Shown piece by piece: positions 51,184 through 61,000 of a stretch of DNA of 64,000 bases (the first letter of the stretch is position 1; each line of letters opens with the position of its first letter). The notes beneath the pieces are model-generated. The model saw nothing but the letters and a program-made list of their open reading frames with translations, was not told the origin of the DNA and did no database searches. The DNA is taken from the NCBI GenBank assembly GCA_009692205.1, contig SHZR01000005.1, positions 1 to 64,000 of the forward strand, read 5' to 3'. Made by a program: the position numbers and the translations under genes. The stretch comes from Gemmatimonadota bacterium (GTDB taxonomy: Bacteria; Gemmatimonadota; Gemmatimonadetes; Longimicrobiales; Gaopeijiaceae).

Positions 51184-52912
51184 CTGGCCGCTCCGACACG
51201 TCGGCCGCCTGGGACGCCAACGCCGCCACGCAACCGCTGCCGCGAAGCGCAATGTTCAACGGCTGGAAGTTCACGTTCCGCTCGTACTCGTCGGTCGGGA
51301 ACGCCAGCCGCACGCCACCCTGCAGGCGATAGACACCCGCCGACGTGAAGCCCTGGAACCTCGGGAACCACATGAGGTCCGTGTTCTGGATCTTCCACTG
51401 CCACCAGCGGCCCGACTCACTGTAGAACTCCCGCCGTGCCTCCTCGAGGATCACGACCCGCATCTCGGCCTGGTCGTTCGCACCCGAGATCGAGGCGTCG
51501 TCCGTGCCGTTCGTGAGAGCGGTGTTCAGCGCGCCGGAGATGTTCGGCACGCAAGCCGCCGACACCGGCGTGCATGCGGCAGCACCGGGCCGCATGTTGT
51601 TGATGAGCGCGATGGCCGCGCCCTGATTGTTGCTCACCTCGTTCTCGAAGCGCGCGCGGATCAGCGTCAGCTCACGCCACGTCACGAGCGGAATGTCGTT
51701 CTCGACCGCCGAGAACTTGGTGGGCACCTCACGCTTCGCGGGACCCTGGATCGACTTATAGAGGTGCGTGATCCTGGGGTCCTGGACCGAGCCGTTGTTC
51801 AGCGATACCGCCGCCTCAGCCGGACTCGCGGTCGCCGGGCTGCGGATCTCCTGCGCCCACCGGACCGGCGTGTTGGTCGCCTCGAGCGTCCGGCCGTCCG
51901 GCTGGATCCCGAGGAAGATGTAGCCCGTGAACGGAATCGTGGCGGGCCAGAGCGCACCCGTCGCAGGGTTCGTATTCCGCGTCGCCCCGTTCCAGTACGT
52001 GTTGATTCCGAGCATGCCGGAGAACGCCGCGGCGGTGCCGGAGTCGTAGACCTTGTTCCGGCGCTGGGAGCCCGACTCGCGGGTGGCGTTGAATGTGAAC
52101 GCCGGGCTCGAGCCGAGCACGGTCACGGCGTCCGCGTTGGCTCCCGCGAGATCGCCCGCCGCCAGGCGAACCTGGGCTCGCAGAGCGATGACCGTGTTCG
52201 TCGGACTCGCGCCCGTCCCCGTCGTGGAGCCGTTCGGCATCGCAAACGTGCCGGCGAGCCCGATGTGCGGGAGCGCCTCGACCGTAAGCCACCGCTCGGC
52301 GAGCGCCAGGAACTGGGGTCCCGTGATCAGCTTCCCCTGGTCGAGCGCACCCTCACAGTAGAACTGCCCGAAGTGCGAGAGGCTCGCGCCCATGTAGATG
52401 GCCGAAATGGCCGCGAGTCGCTCCCCGACTCCGGGGAGCTGGGCAATCCAACCGTCGTCGACGAGCCGGTCGTAGACTCCCTTGACCTCACTCGACCCAC
52501 CGTAGTTGCCGAGCCTGGCGGGGTTGGTCGACACCATCTGTCGCGTGCCCATGATCTGGTCGAACCAGGCTCCGCTCGACTGACTTCCGTCGCAGCTGCC
52601 CGTGGGTCCGCTTCCGAGGTACACGTGCGCTCCACCGGCCACACCGGCGACCGATTCGAACACGTCCTCGTGGCCCAGCGCGATCCAGGACATCGAAGAC
52701 ATGCCGCACTCGAACAGCGCCTGCACCGAGTTCACCTGGATCTGGGCCGATGTAACGTCTTGGATCGCCGCATCCGTGAGGATGTGCGGCAGCTCCACCT
52801 CGAGCAGGCTGTCGCAGGCGCCAAGTGCGCCCACCGACACGCCGAGCACGAGGCTGCAAGCCGCCTTCCTCGCGATGCCCCTGGAACGATTTCCGTGTCG
52901 CATTGTCTTCAT
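51176..52912 (-). CDS. SusD/RagB-family outer-membrane lipoprotein
   Basis: This 578-residue protein has a lipobox (VSVGALGACDSLLEVELP) and a SusD-like helical fold: AISAIYMGASLSHFGQFYCE, ALRAQVRLAAGDLAGANADA, LTLIRARFENEVSNNQGAAI and MRVVILEEARREFYSESGRW. It should cap the SusC channel and bind the substrate at the cell surface. It is 100 bases after the SusC gene and ends just before a strong terminator. ATG 52912 and 52903 are both possible starts. Confidence 0.9.
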   Translation of the reverse strand: MKTMRHGNRSRGIARKAACSLVLGVSVGALGACDSLLEVELPHILTDAAIQDVTSAQIQVNSVQALFECGMSSMSWIALGHEDVFESVAGVAGGAHVYLGSGPTGSCDGSQSSGAWFDQIMGTRQMVSTNPARLGNYGGSSEVKGVYDRLVDDGWIAQLPGVGERLAAISAIYMGASLSHFGQFYCEGALDQGKLITGPQFLALAERWLTVEALPHIGLAGTFAMPNGSTTGTGASPTNTVIALRAQVRLAAGDLAGANADAVTVLGSSPAFTFNATRESGSQRRNKVYDSGTAAAFSGMLGINTYWNGATRNTNPATGALWPATIPFTGYIFLGIQPDGRTLEATNTPVRWAQEIRSPATASPAEAAVSLNNGSVQDPRITHLYKSIQGPAKREVPTKFSAVENDIPLVTWRELTLIRARFENEVSNNQGAAIALINNMRPGAAACTPVSAACVPNISGALNTALTNGTDDASISGANDQAEMRVVILEEARREFYSESGRWWQWKIQNTDLMWFPRFQGFTSAGVYRLQGGVRLAFPTDEYERNVNFQPLNIALRGSGCVAALASQAADVSERPVF

Positions 52913-53012
52913 CGTCCTGTCGAAGTTCTCGTGGATGGTTCCGCGGACCCGGCGTCCGGCGGCGTGGAGGTACTCATTCTCCGCGCCGCCGGACCGGGTC
53001 ACGAACGGTCGC

Positions 53013-56000
53013 TCAGAAGGTGACCCGCAGGGTCAAGTTGACACTCGACAACGGTGGCTGAGCATAGAAGTTGCCGCCGCCGCTGAGCGAGTTCGGATTC
53101 CCCATCTCGGGGTCCGTGATCACCTGACCGTAAATCCGCTTCTGTGCCTGCCAGATCGTGAAAACGTTGCGCGCGGAGAACGCGAGCGACGCGCGCGAGG
53201 CCCCGGTCACCGCGATGAGAGACTCCGGCAGGTTGTAGCGAACGCCGACCTCGCGGATCTTCCAGAAGTCCTGGTCGAACAGGCAATTGTAGAAGCTGCA
53301 TCCCGTTCCCATGGCGATATCGCCGGCCACCCAAGCCGCATCGTCCTGCACGCGGGAAACCGCCGAGTTGCGGTAGTTGTGACCCCACAAGTGGCCGCTG
53401 TCGTCACCGACGCGGCCATACTGGCCCTCGGCCATGGCGAACACCGACAGCTCACCATCGAGCATGGTGATCCGCGGCGACACGCTGAACGTGTGCGTGG
53501 CGAAGCCACGACCGGCGTAGATGTTCTGGTCCACGAAGCCCGGGGCACCGCACTGGCCGAGTACGCCACCTGGGTAACGGGAGTACCGGTTCACATTGGG
53601 GTCGGTGAGACCGCCAGGTGCCGAGGTCACTCCCTGGTCGCAGTAGGCATAGAGCAGCCGACCGAACGCGTTCTGGCCCCAGCGGCAGTTCGTGCCCGCC
53701 GCATACAGCGCCGTCGTGCAGTTAGCCAGCGCCGGATCGAACGCGGCGTTCACCACCAAGTCCTGGTTCGTGCGGTTCGGGAACGGATAGCCCTGCCGAA
53801 TGCTGGTGCTCCCGGAGAAGCACTTTTCGGTTCCCGACGAGGAGGAGCACAGGCTCTTGATCTCGTTATCGGTGTGGTCGGCCCCGAGATCGAGGTCGAA
53901 CGAGATCAGGTCGTTCTCATACACGCGAGCGGTCAGCGAGGCCTCCCAGCCCCAGTTGTTGATCTGGCCGATGTTCGTGTCCACCGCGCCCGGGAAACCC
54001 GTGCTCGACAGGTTCGCGATGCCGAGCAGGGACTGCTTGTTCTGCCGCTGATAGTGCGTGAACTCGCCGGACAGACGGTCGTCGAACAGAGCGATGTCGA
54101 AGCCGAGCTCGAGCTCCGTGCTAATCTCAGGCTCCACGGAGGTGTTGCCCGGTGCCGCCGCGCGAATGGCCGACGCACCGCCCGCTCCCGGGACCACCGC
54201 GTACACGTTGTACTGCGCCACCGCCGACGGCTGCCGTCCCGCCTTGCCCCACGCGCTGCGGAAGCGCAGCGAGTTGACCGCTTCGAGGGACCAGAAGCTC
54301 TCGTCCGACACCACCCACGTCGCCGCCACCTTCGGGTACTTCTGCGCCGGCGCGCTCTTGCCGAACGTCGAGTTGTCGTCGAAGCGGACAGCAGCGGTCA
54401 GGAAGATGCGGTCCGCGAAGTTGATCTCTTCCTGGACGTAGAAGCCCAGCGACCTGTTATCCACTCGCGAATAGCCCGTGGAGATGTTGGCCTGTGCGAT
54501 CTGGTTGATCGTCGAGGACGTGAACGACGCGAACCCCTGACCGCTGTTCGAGAAGTTGTCCTGCACCCTGCGGTAGTACTGCGCGCCTACCGACGTATTG
54601 AAGCCAAACGTGTCGTTCGGGCGGAGATTGGCCGTGAGAGCGTAGTCGAAGCTCAGGTTCGAGTTGATCGGACGCTCATACGACATCTCGCCGATGACCG
54701 TCTCGGTGTACACCGCGCTCCAGGAGGCCGGCGCGCACGTCGCAGGCCTGCCGAGCGCGACACGCTCTGCCGAGGCGCAGTAGTCGACCAGCCAAGTCGG
54801 CACGATGCCGTCCTCGCGGTAGAACAAGTTCCGGTTGGTGTCCCAGCCTTGGTCGAGGCCCGTGACAACGCGCTGCGAGACCGACGCGGTCATGCCACCG
54901 AGGTTGAAGTCGCCCGAGCTGTAGTTCAGCGTCGCCGACCCAGTGAACCGCTGATAGTGACGCGTCGCCACGACATCCTCAGCGATGTCGGACGGGACGT
55001 GCTCCTGGAAGCCACCCAGACGCGGGTTCGGGGCGCAGCCCGAGCCCGTGCATACGCCGGCGGTGCCGAAGGGGTTGTTGCGGTCCAGGTAGAAGCCGTT
55101 CGACCACACCAGGTCCTGCCACTCGGCGCCGTCGGAGACGGTGGCGGATCCGAAGGTCGTCATGCCATCTACGTATCCAGTGGAGACATCAAGGTTGACG
55201 TGGTCGCCGAACGCCACGCCCACGTTACCGCGGAGACGGAACGTCTTGTCCGTGTTGTAGAACACGAAGCCCGTCTCGTCGTCCCAGTTCGCCGACAGGA
55301 AGTACCGGAGAGCCTGCGCCCCGCCGCGCACGTCCAGGTTGTAGCTCTGGGTCGGCCCGTTCGAGTAGATGCGGGGGGTCTCCCAGGCACCGCCGTTACC
55401 GTAGCCAGCGGCGATGTACTTGTTCCCCTCCTCGTACATGTTGTAGGGCGCGAGCTGAGATCTGTCCGTGCAGGCCACGCCGATCGTCGAGCTCGGGGTC
55501 GGCTGCGTCGGGCAGTAGTACATCGTGCCGAGACGCCCCGCCGGGTCGATCATGAAGTTCTGACCCTGCCGGATCGAGATGTTGAACTCCGGAGCACCCT
55601 CACGACCCTTCTTCGTGATGATTTGGATCACGCCGGCCGTCGCTTCCGTGCCGTAGAGGCTCGCAGCCGCCGGCCCCTTGAGGATCTCGATGCTCTCGAT
55701 GTCTTCGGGGTTGAAGTCGTCTAGCGTGTTCGCTTCGTCGCCGCTGCCGATCGTCGGGCCGGCGCTCGCGTCGTTATTCACGCGCACGCCGTCCACGATG
55801 ATGATCGGGTTCGTTCCGAGGTTGAAGCTCGAGACGCCGCGGATCCTGAGCGGCGAACCCGTGCCCACCGTCCCGTTCATCACGTTGAACTGGAGGCCGG
55901 GGGTACGGCCCGCGAGCAGGTCCTGCATGCCCGAGATCGCCACGGCCTGCGTGGCGGCGGACACGTCGACCGACGTCACCGCGTTGCCGATGGCGCGACG

Positions 56001-56390
56001 CTGCGTGCCACCCGGTGTGCCGGTGATGATGATCTCGTCGAGCGCGAGGGCCTCTTCCGTGATGCGGAAGTCCAGCACGGCCGTCTGGCCGGCGGCCACC
56101 GTCACGTTCTGCGATACCTGCCGGTATCCGATCCGCTGCACCGTCACGCTCCGTGGGCCCGCGGGGACGTTCTGGAGGACGTACGCCCCGTTCTGCTGGG
56201 TCAGCACGCCGATGTCCAGGTCAGCAACGAAAACCTGGGCTGCGGGAATGGGTTGGCCGGAACCGCCGTCGACCACCCGTCCGGCTACCGAGCCGGTCTG
56301 GGCCGCGAGCCCACCGGGCGCCGCGAGCAGCGTAATCGCTGCCACCGTCCAGAGCGCTCGCGTCAAGCGCGAACGAACGAGCTTGTCCAT
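53013..56390 (-). CDS. SusC/RagA-family TonB-dependent outer-membrane receptor
   Basis: This 1125-residue protein has a signal peptide (residues 1-30), a CarboxypepD_reg domain (GSVAGRVVDGGSGQPIPAAQ), a plug (ISGMQDLLAGRTPGLQFNVM, LRIRGVSSFNLGTNPIIIVD, GTEATAGVIQIITKKGREGA) and a 22-strand barrel ending in SSVNLTLRVTF, the usual terminal Phe. It should import a large nutrient, such as glycan or peptide, with SusD. A GGGAGGGG ribosome site precedes the ATG. No glycoside hydrolase or peptidase gene lies next to it, so the substrate is unknown. Confidence 0.95.
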   Translation of the reverse strand: MDKLVRSRLTRALWTVAAITLLAAPGGLAAQTGSVAGRVVDGGSGQPIPAAQVFVADLDIGVLTQQNGAYVLQNVPAGPRSVTVQRIGYRQVSQNVTVAAGQTAVLDFRITEEALALDEIIITGTPGGTQRRAIGNAVTSVDVSAATQAVAISGMQDLLAGRTPGLQFNVMNGTVGTGSPLRIRGVSSFNLGTNPIIIVDGVRVNNDASAGPTIGSGDEANTLDDFNPEDIESIEILKGPAAASLYGTEATAGVIQIITKKGREGAPEFNISIRQGQNFMIDPAGRLGTMYYCPTQPTPSSTIGVACTDRSQLAPYNMYEEGNKYIAAGYGNGGAWETPRIYSNGPTQSYNLDVRGGAQALRYFLSANWDDETGFVFYNTDKTFRLRGNVGVAFGDHVNLDVSTGYVDGMTTFGSATVSDGAEWQDLVWSNGFYLDRNNPFGTAGVCTGSGCAPNPRLGGFQEHVPSDIAEDVVATRHYQRFTGSATLNYSSGDFNLGGMTASVSQRVVTGLDQGWDTNRNLFYREDGIVPTWLVDYCASAERVALGRPATCAPASWSAVYTETVIGEMSYERPINSNLSFDYALTANLRPNDTFGFNTSVGAQYYRRVQDNFSNSGQGFASFTSSTINQIAQANISTGYSRVDNRSLGFYVQEEINFADRIFLTAAVRFDDNSTFGKSAPAQKYPKVAATWVVSDESFWSLEAVNSLRFRSAWGKAGRQPSAVAQYNVYAVVPGAGGASAIRAAAPGNTSVEPEISTELELGFDIALFDDRLSGEFTHYQRQNKQSLLGIANLSSTGFPGAVDTNIGQINNWGWEASLTARVYENDLISFDLDLGADHTDNEIKSLCSSSSGTEKCFSGSTSIRQGYPFPNRTNQDLVVNAAFDPALANCTTALYAAGTNCRWGQNAFGRLLYAYCDQGVTSAPGGLTDPNVNRYSRYPGGVLGQCGAPGFVDQNIYAGRGFATHTFSVSPRITMLDGELSVFAMAEGQYGRVGDDSGHLWGHNYRNSAVSRVQDDAAWVAGDIAMGTGCSFYNCLFDQDFWKIREVGVRYNLPESLIAVTGASRASLAFSARNVFTIWQAQKRIYGQVITDPEMGNPNSLSGGGNFYAQPPLSSVNLTLRVTF

Positions 56391-56788
56391 ATGCCCCTCC
56401 CAATAAGTCGCGTGGCCGGTTGCCAAAACGGGCGCCGACAGACCGCGCGGCCCCCGAGTGCAGAGCAGAGTAGTGCGCCGGTCTGTGCAAGCGCAAGTGG
56501 AGGCTACCCTACTAGGTGCCCCTCGCGGCGGTCGTCCCGTTCCGCCCCACAACGTTCCCATGACCCGGAGGCCGCCAAAGCGTGTTCGTCTTGCCCCGGC
56601 GCTGGATTTAGGGCTCGCGTCGATCGGGACACGCCCTGCCCTTCCCTCCCGACCCGCGCGGATACCGTGATGTATGGCTCCACTCTCCCGGCGTGGGACC
56701 CCCGAGACCGTCGGCGTCGCACGAGTTGGCACCTTTCCTGCGTTGACCCCTTGCCGACTGAACACCACACCCTGGGGGGAGTCCTAGC

Positions 56789-57472
56789 ATGGGCACGATG
56801 AGAGGGAACTGGAGGGGGCTCGGCATCCTGTCCGCGCTGAGCCTTGCAGGCGCGGCCGGCGCCTGCAAGACGGTCAGCCCCGACGAGCTCGACGTGAGCC
56901 TCGCGGCGCTGCGTGACGAGATAACTCAGCAGATGCGGTCGGGGGACCAGGCGGTCTCCCAACAGCTCGGCGGCCGAATCGGAACGGTCGAGCAGCGGAC
57001 GGCAGCGCTCGAGACCGACCTCGGGCAGCTGGAGCAGGACTTCGAAGTCACGATCACGCGGCTGGAGAATCAGCTGCGCTTCGACGTCCCGGTCTACTTC
57101 GCGTTCAACGACGCGACGGTGGAGAAGGAAGACCAGGCGCTGCTCGACCGCTTCAGGGCCGTGGCTCAGGAGTACTATCCCCAGGCGCTGATCACGGTGG
57201 AGGGGTTCACCGATCCCGCCGGCAGCGCGGAGTTCAACATGGCCCTCGGGCTTCGCCGCGCAGGAGCCGTCCGCGAGTACCTGGTGGGCACGGGAGTGAC
57301 CGCGGATCGCATCCGCGCCATCAGTTACGGCGAGGACACGAAGCGGCTCGTCGCGCCCACGGGGACGGGCCCGGGCATGGCGGGCTGGGAGAACCGGAGG
57401 GTCGTGCTCGTCATCGACCACGACGGTCAGGCTCCCGCGATGCCGACGATCGCCGACGACGCGACCGAGTAG
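56789..57472 (+). CDS. OmpA-family peptidoglycan-binding lipoprotein
   Basis: This 227-residue protein has a lipobox (LAGAAGACKTV), a coiled-coil helix (residues 30-100, with VEQRTAALETDLGQLEQDFE) and a C-terminal OmpA domain: RFDVPVYFAFNDATVEKEDQ, ITVEGFTDPAGSAEFNMALG, RRAGAVREYLV and ENRRVVLVID. It should tie the outer membrane to peptidoglycan. The ATG at 56789 follows GGGGGGAG; a second ATG at 56798 is possible. No partner gene is adjacent. Confidence 0.9.
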   Translation: MGTMRGNWRGLGILSALSLAGAAGACKTVSPDELDVSLAALRDEITQQMRSGDQAVSQQLGGRIGTVEQRTAALETDLGQLEQDFEVTITRLENQLRFDVPVYFAFNDATVEKEDQALLDRFRAVAQEYYPQALITVEGFTDPAGSAEFNMALGLRRAGAVREYLVGTGVTADRIRAISYGEDTKRLVAPTGTGPGMAGWENRRVVLVIDHDGQAPAMPTIADDATE

Positions 57473-57499
57473 TCCGAGTCGTCCGCAGGAACGTAGGAC

Positions 57500-57533
57500 C
57501 GGGCCCGGGGCGGCGAGAGCCGTCTCGGGCCCG
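57500..57533. terminator. Hairpin between two convergent genes, possible bidirectional terminator
   Basis: A 15-base stem with two G-U pairs: CGGGCCCGGGGCGGC (57500-57514), loop GAGA, GCCGTCTCGGGCCCG (57519-57533). It lies between the OmpA-type gene (stop 57472) and the barrel gene (stop 57567). The T run is weak on both sides. Confidence 0.5.
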
Positions 57534-57566
57534 TCGTTGTCCGGCACCGGCTCGGTTTCATCAGTA

Positions 57567-58769
57567 TCAGTAGAGGTAGCCCAACCCGATGTAGACGGAG
57601 AGGTCCGACTCGGACGACCTGCCCGCGTCGACGGACGCGACGAAGTTCTCGCCCATCCCGAGGTGCACGCCGCCGCCGTAGCCCCGGTGGAGGTCGCTGA
57701 ACAACTCGTCGAACCGCACGCCGCCCATCCACACCCGACCCTGATCGAGGAACGCCGACAGGGCGATGTGGAAGGAACGGCCGGCCGCCTCGAAGTCCGT
57801 GGCGCGCCACCTCAGCTCCGAGTTCCAGACGAGCATGCCTCGACCCACGAAGCGGTTCTTGGGCAACCCGCGAACGGTCCTCGAGCCGCCCAATCCCTCG
57901 GCGGGCTTGAGGGACATCTCGACGCGCTGGAGCTCGTGGAGAGGCGCGCCCGCGCTCGTTCCCTGAAGGACGTAACGGTGCGCGAACACGACCCGGTCCG
58001 TGACGGAGTAGTACCTCCGGTCCGCGAAGGTGACGCGGGTGAAGCCTCGGTCCGCGCCCAGGCTCCGGTCGGCGCGCTGTAGCAAGATTTCAGTCCAGAC
58101 CCCCCGCCGCGGCGCGGACTCACGATCACGGGTATCCCATACGACTCCCCCGCGCAGGTAGTTGGTCCAGTAGGTCCGCTCGGTGGCACCGACATCGACG
58201 GCGTATACGGTGCTGCCGAGTTGCTCGGGAACCGGTGTGATGCGCGTGCTCACCAGGCCACCGCCGAAGAGCACTTTCAGCCGCAGGCCCGCGATGGGGC
58301 GTTGCAGATTGAAGAGAAGGCTCCGTCGGTGGCGGCCGAAGTCGTAGTAATGCGGATCCGGCCCATCCGGATCCTCGCGCCCTGGGTCGTAGACCGAGGC
58401 GTTTCCCAGCCCGTAGTAGGGGGTGGCGATCCGGCGCTCATCGCCTAGGTCAACGTCCATGCGCCATCCTCCGGGGAGCAGGTGCGGCGCATCGAAGAAG
58501 AGCGTCAGGTCCCGGCGCCCCCGGGTCGTGAAGAAGATCTTCGGCTGGAGCGTCCAGACGTACGGGGCGAAGTCACCGCTCCGGTAGCGGTACAGCTCGG
58601 CCAGCACTCCGTAGCCGAACCCTTCGTCCGAGTCGAAGTTGACGGCAGGCAGGCCCGAGACCTCGAGGGACTCCGTCGGCCCCGACTGTGCCGACGCCGC
58701 GATCGGCGGAGCGAGCGCCCACACCAAGGCGAAGAGCGGCACGCTTCGTCCGACCGAAGTGCGAGTCAT
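57567..58769 (-). CDS. Omp85/BamA-like beta-barrel protein without POTRA
   Basis: This 400-residue protein has a signal peptide (residues 1-28), then beta-strands with Omp85 surface-antigen features: FGYGVLAELYRYRSGDFA, RGGVVWDTRDRESAPRRGVW, GGSRTVRGLPKNRFVGRGML (the RGF/Y-like lid-loop motif) and a final SDLSVYIGLGYLY. No POTRA repeat is present, so it is a barrel-only member of the kind called surface antigen D15-like or patatin-associated. It should sit in the outer membrane; the role is unknown. Confidence 0.82.
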   Translation of the reverse strand: MTRTSVGRSVPLFALVWALAPPIAASAQSGPTESLEVSGLPAVNFDSDEGFGYGVLAELYRYRSGDFAPYVWTLQPKIFFTTRGRRDLTLFFDAPHLLPGGWRMDVDLGDERRIATPYYGLGNASVYDPGREDPDGPDPHYYDFGRHRRSLLFNLQRPIAGLRLKVLFGGGLVSTRITPVPEQLGSTVYAVDVGATERTYWTNYLRGGVVWDTRDRESAPRRGVWTEILLQRADRSLGADRGFTRVTFADRRYYSVTDRVVFAHRYVLQGTSAGAPLHELQRVEMSLKPAEGLGGSRTVRGLPKNRFVGRGMLVWNSELRWRATDFEAAGRSFHIALSAFLDQGRVWMGGVRFDELFSDLHRGYGGGVHLGMGENFVASVDAGRSSESDLSVYIGLGYLY

Positions 58770-58897
58770 GCTGCCGCCTTCCCGGTGAACTGGATGGGTG
58801 GGCCTCCAATCCTAGCGGAGGGACGCTTCGGATCGATACGCCGGCGCCCGAGCGCGGTCACTACCGAACCGTCCCCGATGCGGCCATCCTTTCGCGC

Positions 58898-59281
58898 ATG
58901 ACCCTTCTCGTGGTGGCTCTGGGCGGCGCGACCGGTGCGCTCGCCAGGTACCTCCTGTCCGGGTGGGTGCAGGCGACGAGCGGAGGATCGTTTCCGTGGG
59001 GGACGCTGCTCGTGAACGCGTCCGGCTGCCTCGCGCTCGGCTTCGTCGCCGTGTGGCTGCAGACGCTCGTCTCTGCGGCCGGGCTCCGCGAGCTCATCAT
59101 CATCGGATTCCTCGGATCCTTCACCACGTTCAGCGCGTTCAGCTACGAGGCGCTCACGCTCCTTCGCGCCGGAGAATGGTGGCGAGCCGGAGGCTATACG
59201 CTCGGCTCGGTGGCGATCGGGATCCTCGCGGTGGCGCTCGGCGTCGCGCTGGCCGGCTGGATCTTCCAGCGGCCTGCCTGA
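58898..59281 (+). CDS. crcB: Fluoride channel CrcB (Fluc)
   Basis: This 127-residue protein has four membrane helices and the Fluc signatures GGATGALARYLLSGW, FPWGTLLVNASGCLALGF and IIIGFLGSFTTFSAFSYE. Members form dual-topology dimers that let fluoride leave the cell. The ATG at 58898 gives the usual length; sequence upstream in frame is not channel-like. No fluoride riboswitch was recognised in the 128 bases before it. Confidence 0.93.
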   Translation: MTLLVVALGGATGALARYLLSGWVQATSGGSFPWGTLLVNASGCLALGFVAVWLQTLVSAAGLRELIIIGFLGSFTTFSAFSYEALTLLRAGEWWRAGGYTLGSVAIGILAVALGVALAGWIFQRPA

Positions 59282-59292
59282 AAGCGTTACGC

Positions 59293-60567
59293 CTAGGAGC
59301 AGTCGCTCGTGAGTGCGTCCGGCCCGGGATCCTGCGCGGTGGGATCGCCCACGAGGCCGACGAACAAGATCGTCCCGGAGAGCCTCTCGCGGATCGCGAA
59401 CACGAATGGACGATCGGCGACGAAGCCGTTGAACGACACTCGACCGACGCCCACCGCGGTGACCGCGGCGGCCCGCGTGCCGCGCTCGTCGACCTCGATG
59501 AACGTCTTCTGCCGCACGAAGTCGATGCAGAGCTGGTCGCCGATCGGCGACATGCGCGTGAAGTCCGCGCCCGGCTTGAACGCCGGGTCCATGCCCATGG
59601 CCTGGAGCGCGTCGTTCAAAAACGCGTCGTAGGTCAGCGTGAACTTTGGGATCGAGAGCAGGTCGAGATCCCTGGGGGCGAGCCCCGCGGTGAGCGCGTC
59701 CCACGCGCCCGCGTCGAGCGTGGCCAAGAAGTCGCGCGCACTCGTGCCCGGGTGCGGTAGCACGAGCACCATCGAGAACGCCTGCCCGCCGTAGGGTAGC
59801 TCCACCGCGGCGTAGGTCGCTCCGAACCCGACGGGCATCTCCACGTCGGTGAACGACATCATGTCGACGTTCACGGTGCTCGCGTTCTCACGCGTGAACG
59901 ACTGCGTGCGTGTATCCTGTGGATCGAACTGTGTGGTCCAGGCGCCGTCGAAGTAGATCGCGTTCACCAGGAGCATCACGAGCGCGGGGTCGAGTTGCTC
60001 GACAATCGTGTCGATCAGCCCGTCGGTGTGGCCCTCCACCCACGCGTTGATCGCCGCGAGCGTGGCCGGATCGGCGAAGTCTCTCGACTCCGAGCTGGCG
60101 TCGAACGCGGCCGCGACCGCGTCGAAGAACGCCTGGTGGAACGGCACGCCTTCGTTGGCCCAAATCGCGTTGGCGATCTCGAAGCGGACGTTGGGGTCGA
60201 GATCCGTGAGCAAGTCGATGAGGCCGCGATAGGAGGCGTTGATCTCGGCCTGCGTGAGGGAGCCGAAGCCCAAGGCGCCGCGCATCGCGTCGAAGGTGGC
60301 TCCGTCCGCGCCGTTGAGCGTCATGCCGAGCGCCATGGAAGCGCTCAGCGGCGAGAGCACCACGTTGGGGCGCGTGTCGGCCGCGGCCACGCGCGCGGCG
60401 AGATCGAGCCCGAAGACGTTCGAGGCCGCGATGACGGCCTGCTCACTCGTCGTGAGCGCGCGCGGAAGCTCGGTGATCTGCTCGACCCCGGGTCCGACGG
60501 CGTCGCTGCATGCGGCAACGACGAGCGCGGCCGCCAGCAGCGAGGAGCGCGTTGGTCGGGTCGGCAT
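59293..60567 (-). CDS. Serpin, lipoprotein type
   Basis: This 424-residue protein has a lipobox (LVVAACSDAVGPG) and a full serpin fold: NVVLSPLSASMALGMTLNGA, NAIWANEGVPFHQAFFDAVA, INAWVEGHTDGLIDTIVEQL, NAIYFDGAWTTQFD and FNGFVADRPFVFAIRE. The reactive-loop hinge VDERGTRAAAVTAVGVGRVS has small residues as in inhibitory serpins. It should trap a serine or cysteine protease at the cell surface. Its lipid anchor differs from the secreted serpins known best in bacteria. Confidence 0.94.
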   Translation of the reverse strand: MPTRPTRSSLLAAALVVAACSDAVGPGVEQITELPRALTTSEQAVIAASNVFGLDLAARVAAADTRPNVVLSPLSASMALGMTLNGADGATFDAMRGALGFGSLTQAEINASYRGLIDLLTDLDPNVRFEIANAIWANEGVPFHQAFFDAVAAAFDASSESRDFADPATLAAINAWVEGHTDGLIDTIVEQLDPALVMLLVNAIYFDGAWTTQFDPQDTRTQSFTRENASTVNVDMMSFTDVEMPVGFGATYAAVELPYGGQAFSMVLVLPHPGTSARDFLATLDAGAWDALTAGLAPRDLDLLSIPKFTLTYDAFLNDALQAMGMDPAFKPGADFTRMSPIGDQLCIDFVRQKTFIEVDERGTRAAAVTAVGVGRVSFNGFVADRPFVFAIRERLSGTILFVGLVGDPTAQDPGPDALTSDCS

Positions 60568-60664
60568 GGGCGGCTGGGTTCGGGGTGGGCTCGAACTGGC
60601 TACCCCTAGAACGCGCCGCCCGCCCCGTTCGTGACTGGCGGCGAGGTTACCGAGCCGGTGAGCG

Positions 60665-60688
60665 GCTCGGGGCCGATCGGCCCCGAGC
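60665..60688. terminator. Hairpin downstream of the tRNA genes
   Basis: GCTCGGGGCC (60665-60674), loop GATC and GGCCCCGAGC (60679-60688) form a perfect 10-base stem just beyond the tRNA-Val 3' end on the minus strand. There is no T run, so it may help processing or termination. Confidence 0.45.
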
Positions 60689-60696
60689 GATCGGCA

Positions 60697-60769
60697 TGGT
60701 CGCTGCAGGACTTGAACCTGCGACCCCCACGATGTGAACGTGGTGCTCTACCAGCTGAGCTAAGCGACC
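60697..60769 (-). tRNA. tRNA-Val (anticodon CAC)
   Basis: The 73-base minus-strand sequence folds as a cloverleaf: acceptor GGTCGCT/AGCGACC, D-arm GCTC...GAGC, anticodon stem CCACG/CGTGG with loop TTCACAT (anticodon CAC), T-arm GCAGG-TTCAAGT-CCTGC, discriminator A. The CCA end is not encoded. Confidence 0.95.
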
Positions 60770-60789
60770 TCGACGAGGCGCAACGCGCA

Positions 60790-60862
60790 TACCCCCACGG
60801 GGACTCGAACCCCGGTCTACGCCGTGAGAGGGCGTTATCCTAGGCCACTAGACGATGAGGGC
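60790..60862 (-). tRNA. tRNA-Glu (anticodon CTC)
   Basis: The 73-base minus-strand sequence has acceptor GCCCTCA pairing with TGGGGGT (two G-U pairs), anticodon stem ACGCC/GGCGT with loop CTCTCAC (anticodon CTC), T-arm CGGGG-TTCGAGT-CCCCG, discriminator A and no encoded CCA. It lies 20 bases upstream of tRNA-Val, so they are one transcript. Confidence 0.93.
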
Positions 60863-61000
60863 ATCTCCACTCCCGGTGGCAGGAAGGGGAGCAATCTTAA
60901 AGAGGCGTTGTCTCAAGCGTCAACCCTCAACGACTTGGCCCCCCGGCGTGTCATTGGTCGGGTGGAGCGGCACGATCCCACCACAACGGGGCGACAGAGA

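Noticed and set aside
58770-58897. Fluoride riboswitch before crcB
   Set aside because: The conserved crcB-motif core was not found in this leader.
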